Notes under the pieces: model-generated
What the model was told of the DNA's origin: nothing
Database searches by the model: none
Seen by the model: only the letters and a program-made list of their open reading frames with translations
Made by a program: the position numbers and the translations under genes
Assembly (NCBI GenBank): GCA_051453625.1
Contig: JBOZIK010000001.1
Span: 136,048,710 to 136,112,709 of the forward strand
Length of the DNA stretch: 64,000 nucleotides
Direction: 5' to 3'
DNA from: Welwitschia mirabilis
Taxonomy: Eukaryota > Gnetophyta > Gnetopsida > Welwitschiales
Shown: in pieces, positions 33,684 through 46,162 of the stretch
Layout of the letters: each line of letters starts with the position of its first letter
Position numbering within the stretch: position 1 is the first letter of the stretch

Positions 33684-33940
33684 TTTTTTTACCTCAAGTA
33701 AATTTTATGCCTTCATACATATTCTATGGTTCCATTATATTTGAATTTTATTATAATATATCTCTCCTTTATGGCCAACCCTGTATGCAGTTGCATATGA
33801 TTACTCTGATATGTTCATCTTCTCTCTGAATCATTCTGAGATAACATTTGAGATATTCTTTTTTCCATCATATTCTTTGACATTAATAATATGAAGATTA
33901 AGATATTCTTAATTTTATCATTTTCTTTCATAAGGGATAC

Positions 33941-34175
33941 TTAAATTATAGATCTAACTACCATATTACTTGGCTCCCTTATAGCTTCTAATGTGGCTTC
34001 CATTGATGAAAGATTCTCTTGCATCTTCCATGATTCTATGAGTATAGATTTCATTAGGGTTTTATGCTTCATAATAATTTTTATAACTCCTTCACCACTT
34101 CTAATTTTACTTTTAATGAAGAAAGCTTCTCTTGCATTTTTCATAATTCCATACTTCTAGCTTCCATTAGGTTTC
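33941..34175 (-). pseudogene. Coiled-coil-like stretch, possibly LINE ORF1
   Basis: The minus strand is open for 67 codons and predicts a charged helix (SWKMQENLSSMEATLEAIRE). A second, diverged copy of the same helix lies about 110 bp away (units at about 33985-34060 and 34097-34172). Its position upstream of the LINE endonuclease suggests ORF1, but no defining motif is seen and an N gap separates them. Confidence 0.3.
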
Positions 34176-34466
34176 TAGCATGTCCTAAAAGTCCCTATTT
34201 GAATTTGAAATGGCTTTATCCAATTTAGAATTACAACAATCTTGATGAATCTAGGTCTTAAACTTTAAATCCATGTAATTCCTTAAAAATAAAGGCATAA
34301 AGATGCAATATTTACTAGCGCCATAGATAAGAAACAAATAATGTTAAAACCTAAGACCAAATTCAAGAGAAAATTCAAAGTCAATGTGAAAACAAATGAA
34401 TACCAAGCTCTCAGGAACTATGTTTCAAATTAAACGCTTTTCACCAAAATGGCATTTTAAAGAATA

Positions 34467-34988
34467 NNNNNNNNNNNNNNNNNNNNNNNNNNNNNNNNNN
34501 NNNNNNNNNNNNNNNNNNNNNNNNNNNNNNNNNNNNNNNNNNNNNNNNNNNNNNNNNNNNNNNNNNNNNNNNNNNNNNNNNNNNNNNNNNNNNNNNNNNN
34601 NNNNNNNNNNNNNNNNNNNNNNNNNNNNNNNNNNNNNNNNNNNNNNNNNNNNNNNNNNNNNNNNNNNNNNNNNNNNNNNNNNNNNNNNNNNNNNNNNNNN
34701 NNNNNNNNNNNNNNNNNNNNNNNNNNNNNNNNNNNNNNNNNNNNNNNNNNNNNNNNNNNNNNNNNNNNNNNNNNNNNNNNNNNNNNNNNNNNNNNNNNNN
34801 NNNNNNNNNNNNNNNNNNNNNNNNNNNNNNNNNNNNNNNNNNNNNNNNNNNNNNNNNNNNNNNNNNNNNNNNNNNNNNNNNNNNNNNNNNNNNNNNNNNN
34901 NNNNNNNNNNNNNNNNNNNNNNNNNNNNNNNNNNNNNNNNNNNNNNNNNNNNNNNNNNNNNNNNNNNNNNNNNNNNNNNNNNNNNNNN
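34467..34988. other. Assembly gap (522 N)
   Basis: Undetermined bases in unclassified AT-rich DNA. Confidence 1.
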
Positions 34989-36379
34989 CTGATAGATGTT
35001 TGCTAATTGAAAATAAAAGTATTAGTTATTACCAATAGAAGTTCACTAAGATAAATTCACCAATATAAGTTTGTTGGATGTGCATTAAAAACATGAGAGC
35101 AAGTTAGTCATAACCAAAAGAAACAATACTTGTATTAGTGAAAATGCTAGTAGAGAATAATCTTTAGAGCTTGTGAAAGGTGAAAAAGAGGTGATTAAGT
35201 AGCCATACATGGATGGATTAAGGTAAACAATATTTTTGGTAGCTAATCAAATATCATACCTAGTAATAATCATAAGGAATAATTGCTTGATGAAGTAAAA
35301 CATACAACCTATTAAATGAAAGATGAGTATTCAACTAATTATATTACCATTCTACTAGCCATTTACTATTTATCATATAAAGTTTAATTAATTATTTATA
35401 TTCTTTCACTCTAATAAACTCTTACATCCTTAGAAACATTTTCACCCAGTTTGATATAAATCTCATAATACTTGTAGTTAGATGAAAACTAAATAAAATT
35501 ATTATGTGGTCTGATAAGGATTTATTTATACAATTCTTTCTATGTGTGTGAATTTTACAAAAGATAATAGAATTAAAGAAAACAAGTAATATAGAAGGAA
35601 AAATAAATAGATTTTAGAAAATATATTAAAGAGGAAGAATATTTGATGGATAGGAAATTTGATCATTCTATGAAGGCCATGAGAATATTGGAAATTAAAA
35701 ACCTATAATAAAGTTAAAAATACCAAATTTTTTTTTGGAATTTACAATAAAAACATGTACTACATTAACTTGTATGTTAAAATATTTACTTAAAAAATAA
35801 ATTAATGGTAATTGTATTAACCCCTATGTTGTGAGAATGTGATTATCTTATTCTTCAATCATATTTAGATACTCAAATTTTTTTCTATAGTTATTAAGCT
35901 TTTATGATTTAAATTAGAAAGGATATTTAATATTTATCAATCTCAGGCTTAAGCTCTTACTTTTCTAAGTCGAGACCAGCATCTTAGAGCTAGCATAGGC
36001 TTAGTCCAAGGATATATTGGTTTTAGTAAATATCTTATGTGTTATCCTACCAGTGAAATTATCTTTGGAGGGAGAAAATATGTGTTTTTTAGACCTTCTA
36101 CTTCCTAGTTAAAACCTCTTAGGGATTCTGATGAATTAGACCTAAGTTGATGTGAAGCAGAGAGGTTTTTTTTATAACTGGAAAGATTTAATGATTAGAA
36201 TTAGAGAATATTTATATAATTATGATGACAAAACTTTTTAAACTTTGGAATACCCTTTATATAAATGATTTAAATATTGTAAATGTTGTTAAATAATGGC
36301 TCCCAAGAAGCTTTCTCAAATAATTTTAAAGATAAAATAGCAAATATGAATTTTTATTTTTCCTCACCTAATGATTTAT
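34989..36379. other. AT-rich DNA with a SINE-like fragment
   Basis: No gene recognised. A minus-strand tRNA-like fragment (complement of caacctattaaatgaaag ... actaattatattaccat) lies at about 35300-35365, related to 22200-22292. Confidence 0.4.
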
Positions 36380-38280
36380 TTGAGAAAAATGATCTTAATA
36401 TTTTCTTATGATATATTTTCTTACAAATCTTAGATTATCTCCGAGGACTAATATATGTCTTTAAAAAGATTTATTCAATTTTATTACATTGTAATTTTGT
36501 AGCCTTGTATGCAAAATGTTTTGCTTGAAAATTTTTTTACTAATTAAGTTCTCTAAAACCTTTATAATAGAAAAAGTTATTTTTTGGCATACTTTTGTAC
36601 ATTATAATTCCATTTTAATACTTTAATAATGGAAACATAAATTTAATGTTAATGCTTAAGAACACCTTTGTGTATCTTATTCTATGTAGTTTCTAGATTG
36701 TTTAACAAATTCAAGCCTAATTTTCTTAATCTCCTTGGACCTATTATTAATATTCAAAAATTTTCTTTCTTTATTAAAACTATAGGAAGGCATTTCCTTA
36801 ATATAGATTTAGGTAACATAAACAAAGTTTTATCCCTCAAATATAAGTCTTATTACCCATTGTTAATAGGTTTTTTTTTCTTCCTAAATTTGCATAGCTT
36901 TTGTCATAGAGAATGTCCTTTATTTTATCATTATCTCCTCTTGTGATGGAAGAAGTTTACTTATGAACATTCTAGAAACAAATCTTCAGTTTATTTGTAT
37001 AAAAATACTTCATATAGAGGTAAAATATATACAACACCACTCAAAATATTCAATATTATTCAATTATTAAAGGAAATGATGTTTAATAGTGGCCAAGAAT
37101 ACTAATCAAGATGTATCCTTCATTAAACTTTATTATGTAACATCTTATGATAGAATGAAATGGAACTTTANNNNNNNNNNNNNNNNNNNNNNNNNNNNNN
37201 NNNNNNNNNNNNNNNNNNNNNNNNNNNNNNNNNNNNNNNNNNNNNNNNNNNNNNNNNNNNNNNNNNNNNNNNNNNNNNNNNNNNNNNNNNNNNNNNNNNN
37301 NNNNNNNNNNNNNNNNNNNNNNNNNNNNNNNNNNNNNNNNNNNNNNNNNNNNNNNNNNNNNNNNNNNNNNNNNNNNNNNNNNNNNNNNNNNNNNNNNNNN
37401 NNNNNNNNNNNNNNNNNNNNNNNNNNNNNNNNNNNNNNNNNNNNNNNNNNNNNNNNNNNNNNNNNNNNNNNNNNNNNNNNNNNNNNNNNTTAACTATGTT
37501 TTAGCATTAATTGTTATTATTTTCTATTTGATTCCAAGATTAACTAAGAAATATATATAGCATTTATTCATTCCAAAATTACACATGACTCATATTTAAA
37601 TCATGGAAAATTATTTAGGATGATGAGGTGATCAAAATTTTTAGAATTTTCTTTTATCTCAAGGGATTTCTTAGAAACTATGAAATTGTACTATTAATAA
37701 ATTAATTTTTAAAGTGGAAAAAATGAAAAGATAAATATTGTATAGTGATTAGGAATTACTTAAAGTATTTTTCCCACTCCTCAGATCTATTAATCCTCTT
37801 CTTAGGTTTTTGCTGCTTTAAGTTGCAAATGAATTTAGAAGTTACTTCACAATTTCATGTGGTTCGGTAATAATGATAAGAATAGATTTTATAGAGTTGC
37901 ATGAAGTACTTCTTTCTTATTTAAGAAAATTCAATTTTAGGTATTTTTAACAATTTTCATTAAGACATCTCTTTATAGTAAGTGATTAACTAATTATTTT
38001 AACTTTACATGATGATGGTATGACATAGTTTCTAAAAAATTAAATATTGCTAATCCAAAGAATAGAAGGTGTCCAACCTATTAAATGTTATTATATCCAA
38101 TGGCTATCAAGATTCAAGGATATCTTTTTATGAAAAGAGTTTAGATTACATGGAAAATGATTTATAAGAAGATTATTTAAAATACTCTTTTGACCCCTTC
38201 TTCTCTGTTATTAGATGTTTATGATGATTATCATCATAAGGCATTTTAATTACTTCTTTAAGACCTTAATTAGTAACTTA
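36380..38280 (+). mobile_element. L1-type LINE fragment
   Basis: On the plus strand, NTNQDVSFIKLYYVTSYDRMKWNF, read at 37100-37170, corresponds to reverse-transcriptase motif A of plant L1 (typically LKLDF.KAYDRV.W). The catalytic Asp of LDF is Tyr here. After a 319-N gap, FMWFGNNDKNRFYRVAW (37851-37901) matches the downstream 'FLWGG.....K..LVAW' segment. The part at 36380-37090 is shared with 51340-52110, so it belongs to the same element family, although its protein is poorly conserved (both copies contain FNKFKP). Dead copy. Confidence 0.7.
37171..37489. other. Assembly gap (319 N)
   Basis: It falls inside the L1 reverse-transcriptase region. Confidence 1.
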
Positions 38281-38295
38281 TTAGTTTAATAATGA

Positions 38296-39565
38296 TGTTT
38301 GTTAGGTAGTACAATGGAACTAAAATAAATTATATGAATACCTAGTATCATTCTTCCACAAAAATAATTGTGACAACTTAACAAAAATTACATAGATTTT
38401 TATAACTTCCAATTACAATCCAAAGAAAGAAGAAAATAAAGATACTGAGAATGTTGATAAAAATTTAATCAAAGAGGTAGGAAATTAAATGACCTCCAAT
38501 GTTTAGCCTAATTAATCCACTAATGATTTTTCACTCTAATGATATCTTACACTTTCCTGAGGCATAACTTTAACTATTGAGGCATGATTACTTAGGTTGT
38601 GGTGACATAACCTCATTTATCATATGAGAATTAATGAACTCAATACTCACTTCATCTTTCATAGCCTTTTAGTATGTATAAAAAATAAGGACTTAAAATA
38701 CTTAACATACATGAAATAAATGTAACTATAACCAACTAACTTAAGGAACTCACTCAGTTAACAATATAACTTGATAATATAGTTTTCACTTAAGTACAAA
38801 GCTATTTGCAACTTGAAATCAAAAGTGAGAAACTATTATGTATTAAATCATAAAAGTACATAACATCAAGGAAAGAAGAAGACGTCAGTGTGGGCTCCTA
38901 AATCTAGCCTTGAGACAAGCTTACTCCCCAAAAGTGTACTAGAAGACCATGTCAATTATGATTCTCCAAGGATTTCTATTACTTTACCAACCAAAGGATG
39001 TTTATAAATAAGGGTTCAAGGGTTTTTATAAGATAAGGGTAGAGTTGAAGTGATTGGAAGCCTTTGATATATAGTGGTAGATGAGGTGCATGAAATTTGT
39101 CCTATAACATTGAATAGAATCTTTGTCATTTAATGTTAGGTAGATAAGATTTTATTCTATAGGGTTTAGTGAAGGTTATATGTAGAATTAGGTAGATAAG
39201 ATTTTGTCCTATATCATTAGGTAGAATATTTATTATTTAGTGTTTAGTAAAGGTTTTCATATAGCTTTAGATGAAATCTTCATCATGGTGAGTTCAACAT
39301 GTGGCCTTTAGAGCTAGATTCCTCTACTAGTTGATGTTATCACCACACATCTCTAGTGTAACCTCCACTTGCCTTTGCCACATGTCATCTATTTTAAAAC
39401 ATGGCTAAAAATCTATAATTATTATGAAGAAAGATATAAAATTAAGTTCTGTTTTAAAAATAATAGAAGTCATATTTAAGGATGAAAAAAATTAAATTAA
39501 TGTCTTTATTTGTAATAAACTAGCCTAAAACACTTGATAAGTATCATTTTTAAAATGTTAATACA
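38296..39565 (-). repeat. Gypsy 3' LTR (copy A)
   Basis: It starts on the plus strand with TGTTTGTTAG and ends AATACA, followed by tcctccaact. Read on the minus strand, that is a purine tract AGTTGGAGGA next to TGTATT, a proper polypurine-tract/LTR junction. It aligns along its length with 44664-46009. A minus-strand TATA-like element (complement of gggtttttataag) lies at about 39020-39032. Confidence 0.8.
39060..39290 (-). repeat. Degenerate minisatellite within LTR copy A
   Basis: Several imperfect units of about 35-45 bp carry versions of cattaggtagaatcttcatcatt. Equivalent arrays lie in the other LTR copies at about 45440-45680 and 46930-47150, with different unit numbers and order. Confidence 0.65.
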
Positions 39566-41122
39566 TCCTCCAACTAGATTTTTGCTAGTTCCTTAGTAAA
39601 GAAGCATGATAGAGAATGACTAATATGGAAAAATTTCTAAGAAAAAACATTTAAGTATGTATGGATGATAAATGTATTTGAAAAATGTTGGAAAAATTTG
39701 GAAAATAAGGTATTAAAATTTACAATACTTCTTGAAAAATATGAGTTCCATGTAGATGCCATACCACCCAACCAAACTTGGACTTTATTTTCAAATTTTT
39801 CTAATATAAAGTGTTAATACAATTTTAAGAACATATCCTTAGGAAATACTTATCTCAACCTACCAAAGCAATGCAACTAATCTATGATGTAAAAAAAGGA
39901 ATACCTATATAACGGGATACGATCATATTTTATTTATTTCTAAAAATCTAAGTGAAAATTAAACCCATAAAAAATGTTATGCCTTACTGAAGTGAATGAT
40001 GAGGATGGAAAATGATAATATGGAAAAAGGACTCAATCACATAACCTATGAATAAAAGAGGAAACCTATCTAAATCAATGGACTTATTATTATTTTTTTA
40101 AATAGATCTTGAAATAAAATATGTATAGTATTAACCAAATAACATATAAGAATACAAGCATTAGTAGCAAATCTTAAATATAAAAAGTAAAAAAATAGAA
40201 CTTAAGAAGGTCTTCAATTCCCATTTTTTCTTTCCATTATTTTCTGTTTCTACTAGCATATATTCCTTTGTTGTAAGCATTTTAGATTACATTAAGCATC
40301 TAATGTTACAACATTTTCTTCTAATAGAGTTAAGCATTTTTTTTAGTGAATAAATTAGTGTTACATCACCAGTAAGTGTCTATAGCCCTCATGTAGTAGA
40401 TTATGTCATAAATAGATTGCTAAAGCTACATTACCATTGAGTTTCTATAACCTTAATGTAGTTAAATAAACCCAATTAATGATTACTAAGATGCCCTTTT
40501 GAAGGAGAGATATTATATATTTTTTAATTCTTTTCTCAGATTCATTTTTATGTACATAAGAGGGATTCTTGATTCATTAGCCTAATCAGGAAAAATCTTA
40601 TCCCCATCAAAATCTTTAAACATAAGGAACATAATATGAAGGTATATTTGAACTTTTTCATTCATATTTATCAAAATTGAAGACTTTAAGAAAACATGAG
40701 TCTAATAATCATACTCAAAATAAGAATAATGTTTCCTCAAAAATCCATAAGTGTACTTAATCATAACCATTACTTGAAATGATAGTGAGATCACTTATCA
40801 TTGATTTTTATTAAAGCCATTAACCAGGGCCTATAAGTCTCATAAATCCATAAGTGAATGTCCGAGGTGAATGATTTTTCAGCTCAATGGAGTTATTAAA
40901 AAATGGAATTGATGAATTGAGAGGCTTAAGAAGATGATTGAATAAGTGTTAATGCTTTGGAATTTCCATGAGTAAAATATCCTTGGGAAACACTTGTTAT
41001 CTTGAGGCATGACTTGAATAATTCATGTTTTGACTATTAAGAGTATATTCAATGGTATACAAGTAAGAAGACTCAAAAGCATTATGAATATTGGGTTCAA
41101 AGTAGAAGAAATAAGAGTCAAC

Positions 41123-41383
41123 CTATGGCATAAGATGAAGAGAATTTTTATGAGAAAACTCTACAAAGAAGTTTAAAAATTTAGATAAAGCATGAGGATT
41201 GCAAATAATAGAGTCCAAACATTCAAAGTTAAATGGGTTCCAACCTATGACATTTTTATACTTTTTTAAAAGATGATGTAAAACATATTTCTTAAAATGA
41301 GATTCAATAGAATTAGAAGAAATATGTTCTACACTTTTATGAGGTAATTCCAAAGAATCAAAATATTTTTTGGTCATAACCAA
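41123..41383 (-). pseudogene. Gypsy pol, segment between protease and reverse transcriptase
   Basis: An open stretch of 86 codons contains HHLLKKYKNVIGWNPFNFEC, corresponding to the family's 'L..YK.AIGW...D.KGI' just before the reverse transcriptase. Downstream on the minus strand no RT motif can be read. Confidence 0.6.
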
Positions 41384-41599
41384 TATTTGATTTAAAATTA
41401 AAGGATAAATAAAAGGTAAAAGATATAGCTCATGAGGAGAAAATTAACAAAATTAACTTCATTAAGGTCATAGGGTAATTTTATTTTGTTGAAAATATTC
41501 AATTTATAGTCATGTTGTCAAATGATATTTTCATTTAATCATTCATACAATTAACAAGATGTTAGATATTGTAAGGAAAGATTTTTATAAAATGATTGA

Positions 41600-42050
41600 A
41601 ACTAAATTGTGTTGCATTATTTCCATTTCTAAAACAATGAAGTCTACTAGAAAATAGTAATTACCTAATCAAACTATCACATCTTTAGCTATTCTTAATT
41701 GCAACTTCAAATATTTTTTAGTCAATTACAATTCGAATTTAGTATCTTTAAGATCATTTAAGCTAAGTTCCTTGTATACATAATGAGGTATAATATTAAC
41801 ACTCACCCCAAGGTCCAATAAGACTTGTTTAATGTTTTTATCTCCAATTATCATTGCTATCATTAGGCAATCAAGATCTTTAAACTTAAGTGGAATTTGA
41901 TTTTAAATGATCATGTTAGTCTACTGGACTAAAAAGGCCTTTTTTTAAACATGCATGCATCTCTTTATTATGCACATATCATTAAGGAATTTAGCATATG
42001 AGGGCACTTATTGAATTACTTCTAAAAGAGGCATGTTGATTTTAACTTAT
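41600..42050 (-). pseudogene. Gypsy aspartic protease remnant
   Basis: LLDLGVSVNIIPHYVYKEL is read on the minus strand at about 41768-41824; the DLG codons are at 41808-41816, in the place of the catalytic DSG/DLGAS motif. It is preceded by VPSYAKFLNDMCIIKR (about 41950-42010) and followed by YYFLVDFIVLEME, both standard for this plant Gypsy group. The protease would process the Gag-Pol polyprotein. Stops interrupt the frame. Confidence 0.8.
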
Positions 42051-42899
42051 TTAAAAATCTCTAAGGCATTCAATTATTGGTTTTTTATGTTCTCCTTCCT
42101 AAGTTGTTGTGGAAATGATAAAGGCTCTCGGTAGGTAGGCAAAGTTTTTAAACTCCTTTACTATTTCTTTTTAATTGTTAGGCTAAGGCTAAATATTCTC
42201 TATTACAAGTTGTAGGTGTCTTTATATCCTTTACTATTGTATTATTCTCCTTGGCTTTTATGGATGTTAATTTTTTGATAGTTGTATTTTTATCTAATTA
42301 GTTTTTCAACTCTTTCTTACTTCTAAGATGAATGACCTTGGTTTCTTCAATTTGAGTAGGCTCTAATCATTTCATGAATCTTACCCTTTTTGGATTTGGC
42401 TATGAGTGCATGCGGGTTTTTCTAGGTTCTCTTTGATTTAAAGAATAGAGAATTTGTTGAATAATTTAGCATGGGTTTGGGTGGTTTATTCAAGGTTGCC
42501 TAAGAAAGAAGAATGTTATTTAAGATGTTTTCATGATTGTAAATAATTTGGGTTTAGGTTTTCATTATTTTTCTTAATGATTTCTTCAATTGAGTAGATG
42601 TGACAGTGTTTGGAAATTTGATAATAAGGGATGAGAGAATGATGATGGGAATGAACTTATTGGTTGGTTGTTATGATTTTGACTATACAAGTTGTTTTGT
42701 CTCTAAAAGACGTTTGAGCAATGCCTTCACTTAGGGTTGTAAGTATTGGAACAAGGGTCATTTTTTTATTTTTCCATTAGTGTCCTACTACATAAACTTA
42801 TTCATTTATTATGATTTAAAAATAAAGGGATGCAAGACAAGATAATGTCTTGTGCAAGTCTATGTGGAAAATTAGGCATTTAGGTGAGTTAAAGATGTA

Positions 42900-43500
42900 G
42901 GTAAGGTTGACCATGATTCTAATATTATTAGTAACTCATCTATCCTGTTATTAATTTTAAAATTATCAAGCACTTTAAACACACTTATGGATCTAACATG
43001 ATGATGAGATCTAGATGCTTCACTTAGCTTCTTCCAGTTTTAAGAACTTTCTACTATAGTTTTGAGGTAATCCCAAACTTCATCTAGTAGAAGAGTAAGG
43101 AAACTACCCCTACTTATCATTTCAAATCATTATCTATTATTTGTAGATAACCCATCATAAAAGAAGCTAATTTCTCTTCTTGTCTTGAATCTATATTGTG
43201 GATACATTTAAAGCAAGTTCTTAAGTCTTTCCTAGTCTTTGGAAAAAGCTTCATGATCATTTTATGGATAATTTATTATTTCTCACTTAAAGCATTTGTT
43301 TTATGGCTTGGAAAGAATTTTGAGATGAATACTTTATTTAAATTAGATCAAGTTCTAATGGATAAGATTTTAAGAGTATTAAGCTAAGATTTATCCTTTT
43401 CTTTTAAGAAAAATAGAAAAAGGATGAACCTAAAGGTGTTATAAGTGTTGGGGTATTGAGGTATAGTAGACAAAAAACAATCACATTCCTTAAGGTGTAA
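42900..43500 (-). pseudogene. Gypsy gag remnant
   Basis: KVFISKFFPSHKTNALSEK (minus strand, about 43271-43334) matches the retrotransposon Gag core 'FL.KFFP..KT..LR..I'. It is followed by EKLASFMMGY where 'Q.FYNGL' is usual. Gag forms the virus-like particle in which reverse transcription occurs. The frame is broken. Confidence 0.75.
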
Positions 43501-43562
43501 GTAGGAGTTCTCTAATTCTAGGCCATGAAAGTAAGAAAGTAATTGTATGATGGATAGCTTAA

Positions 43563-43662
43563 NNNNNNNNNNNNNNNNNNNNNNNNNNNNNNNNNNNNNN
43601 NNNNNNNNNNNNNNNNNNNNNNNNNNNNNNNNNNNNNNNNNNNNNNNNNNNNNNNNNNNNNN
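43563..43662. other. 100-N gap with duplicated flanks
   Basis: The 24 bases agtaattgtatgatggatag plus ctta occur just before the gap and again directly after it. This is the pattern left when two overlapping contig ends are not merged. The true gap is probably zero or negative in length. Confidence 0.95.
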
Positions 43663-44640
43663 AGTAATTGTATGATGGATAGCTTAAATTCTAATCTTTA
43701 TGTTATCAATGGTTGAACTATGCATGAAGGGGTTTCTAAGCATTGAGGTTATAGGTAGTCACAAAGGTTTTTTTTTTATGGGTTATTGTTTTAGTTCTAT
43801 GATGTATTTTAACAAGTATTTCAAGCCATTTATTGATTGAGGTAGAGGCATTTAGCTCATTCAACAATTCTTAGTTTAACGAGGGTATATTATTATTAAA
43901 AAGGCATTAAAAAATAGTTTGAGAATTTGGATTTTATTAGAATATGGAATTTTGTTAACAATTAAGCATCATCATGGGATTGGTTTTCACATAGCATTCT
44001 CTACTCTTTGTTACTTTTGGTTTTAGGGTTCATGTCTTTATTAGAAGGGATTCTAATTAGGCATCCTAATTCATTTTGTAACTAATGCATATAAGTTTTC
44101 AATAAGTTTTAGATAGCGTCCAAATGATAGAATGTTTTCAAAGGTTTACATAGTTCTTAAGAAATATCTAAGAAAGTTTGTAGGATTCACGTGAAATGTT
44201 GAAATAACAAGATTACAAAAAAAATGTAATAGAAATTAAAATATTAAAATACTTTAAATAAGTCCTAAAAAAAATAAACCCTAAAACTTTTTCATTTTTA
44301 GAGATTATTAAAAAATAAATATAGAGTACAATTATTAAAAACCTTAACTATTGAATTAAAATTTGTAGAAAATAAAAAAAAACCATTTTCAGCAATACCT
44401 GAACTGGTCTAGTTTAGAGTTTTATTTAGTTTTTTCCTCGAACCTAAAATATATTTTAATAAAAAACTTTGTGTTATAGGTCTAGTAAAGGTTTTTAACA
44501 GGTTGTAATAAAAAGGAAATAAACACAAAAAAAAGACAAAGGACCAATTTAGGTTTCACTAAAGAGGACTAGTATCAAGCACTGAAAAAACTTAAAACAA
44601 AACAAAACTAAGCTTATCCTAAGAATCTACCATTTAATTA

Positions 44641-44661
44641 TCCCTACTAACGGCATCAAAA
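44641..44661 (-). other. Gypsy primer-binding site, decayed
   Basis: The minus strand reads TTTTGATGCCGTTAGTAGGG next to the LTR. Athila/Tat elements often carry TTTTGGCGCCGTTGCCGGGG here, complementary to an Asp-type tRNA. Most differences are C-to-T or G-to-A. It fixes the orientation of the element. Confidence 0.7.
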
Positions 44662-44663
44662 TC

Positions 44664-46009
44664 TGTTTGTTAGATAGTACAGTTAAACTAGAATAAACTA
44701 AGTGAATACCTAGTATTATTCTTCCATAGGAATAAGTATGATGATTTAACAAGAATTACACAAATTTTTCTAACTTGTAATTATAGTTTAGAGAAAGAAT
44801 AAAATTAATAAATTAAGAATATTAATGAAACTTTGATCAAAAAAGTATGAAAGCAAATGAGCTCCAAAGGTTTAGCCTAATTAGTCCACCAATGATTCTT
44901 TACTCTAATAATATCCTATACTTTTCTAAAACATAACTTAAACTATCAAGGTATGATGGCTCAAGTTATACTAACATAATCTTATTCACCATATGGAAAT
45001 TGATGAATTCAATATTCACTTGATTCTTCATAGCACTTTAATAAGAATGGAAAATAAGGACTCAAAGTACTTAAAATCCATCAAATAAAAATGACTATAA
45101 TCAACTGACTTATGGAATTTACTCAGTTAATAATATAACTTAATAATATGATTTTTGCTTAAGTATTACCAGGATAAAGCTATTTGCAACTTAAAATCAA
45201 AAGTAAAATACTACTTTGTATTAAATTAAAAAAGTACATTACATTAAGGAAATAAGGAGATGTTAGTGTGGACTCCTTAAGCTAGCCTTAAAATAAGTTC
45301 ACTTCTAAAGAAGGTGCTTATAAGGCCATGTCAACCATGATGCTCTAAGGTTTTCTACTTCTTTACCAACAAAAGGATGTTCACAAATGAGGCATCAAGT
45401 TCCTTTTAAAGATAAGGGTAGGGTTGAGGTGGTTGAAAGCCTTTGTCTTAGACTAGTAGGTGAGATGGATGGACTCCATTATATAGCATTAGGTAGAATA
45501 TTTATTATTTAACATTAGTAAATAAGATTCTATCTTATAGTGTTTGGTGGAGGCTATTATATAGTGTTAGGTGGATTGTCTTACAACATTAGGTAGAATC
45601 TTCATCATTCAGCATTTGGTAGAGGTCATCTTATAGCGTGTAGTGGAGGTTGTCATGTAGCATTAGGTAGAATCTTCATCATAATGAATCCACCATATTG
45701 ACTTTGAAGCTAGATTCCTCTACCAACTAGTACTATCATCATATGTGTTCCAATGCTATTACCACATGTCATCATCCCATGTCTCCATTGCCACTATTAT
45801 TTTATGAAGAGTTGTGTTCATCTTCAATTATGTGTTCTAAAATGTAGCTAAAGATTTATAATTACTATAGAGAAAGGCATGGAATTAAGTTTTATTTTAA
45901 AAATAATCAAAGACATATTTTATAACTAAAACAATTAAATTAATGTCTTCATTTATAATAAATTAGCCTAAACACTTGATATGAATGTCAATTTTTACAT
46001 GTTACCATA
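44664..46009 (-). repeat. Gypsy 5' LTR (copy B)
   Basis: It begins TGTTTGTTAG on the plus strand and aligns with copy A throughout, including the internal minisatellite. Beyond its right end the similarity to copy A's neighbour continues (tctcctaacc...ttttactaggccctta versus tcctccaact...ttttgctagttcctta). So the right flank is also retrotransposon internal sequence, and copy B is shared by two units. Confidence 0.8.
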
Positions 46010-46162
46010 TCTCCTAACCATACTTTTACTAGGCCCTTAAAAAAATTGATAATAAAATGTTTAATTATGGAAAAATTAACAAAGGCAAAGTGATTAAGTC
46101 TGTAACTAATGTAACTTTAAAAACTTTTATGAACAATTTTAAGCAATTAAGATGCCAAAATT

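Larger units (their letters stand above)
38296..46009 (-). mobile_element. Gypsy LTR retrotransposon, Athila/Tat-like, degenerate
   Basis: Two related LTRs (38296-39565 and 44664-46009) enclose about 5.1 kb. On the minus strand this interval has a primer-binding site next to the right LTR, gag, aspartic protease and the region before reverse transcriptase, in Gypsy order. The wording of gag and protease (FFPSHKTNAL, LLDLGVSVNIIP) is that of plant Athila/Tat-group elements. The reverse transcriptase, RNase H and integrase are not visible and are probably deleted, since little space remains. It cannot be autonomous. Confidence 0.8.

Noticed and set aside
43196-43387. 63-codon plus-strand frame
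   Set aside because: It is the reverse complement of the Gypsy gag remnant, which has recognisable motifs on the minus strand.
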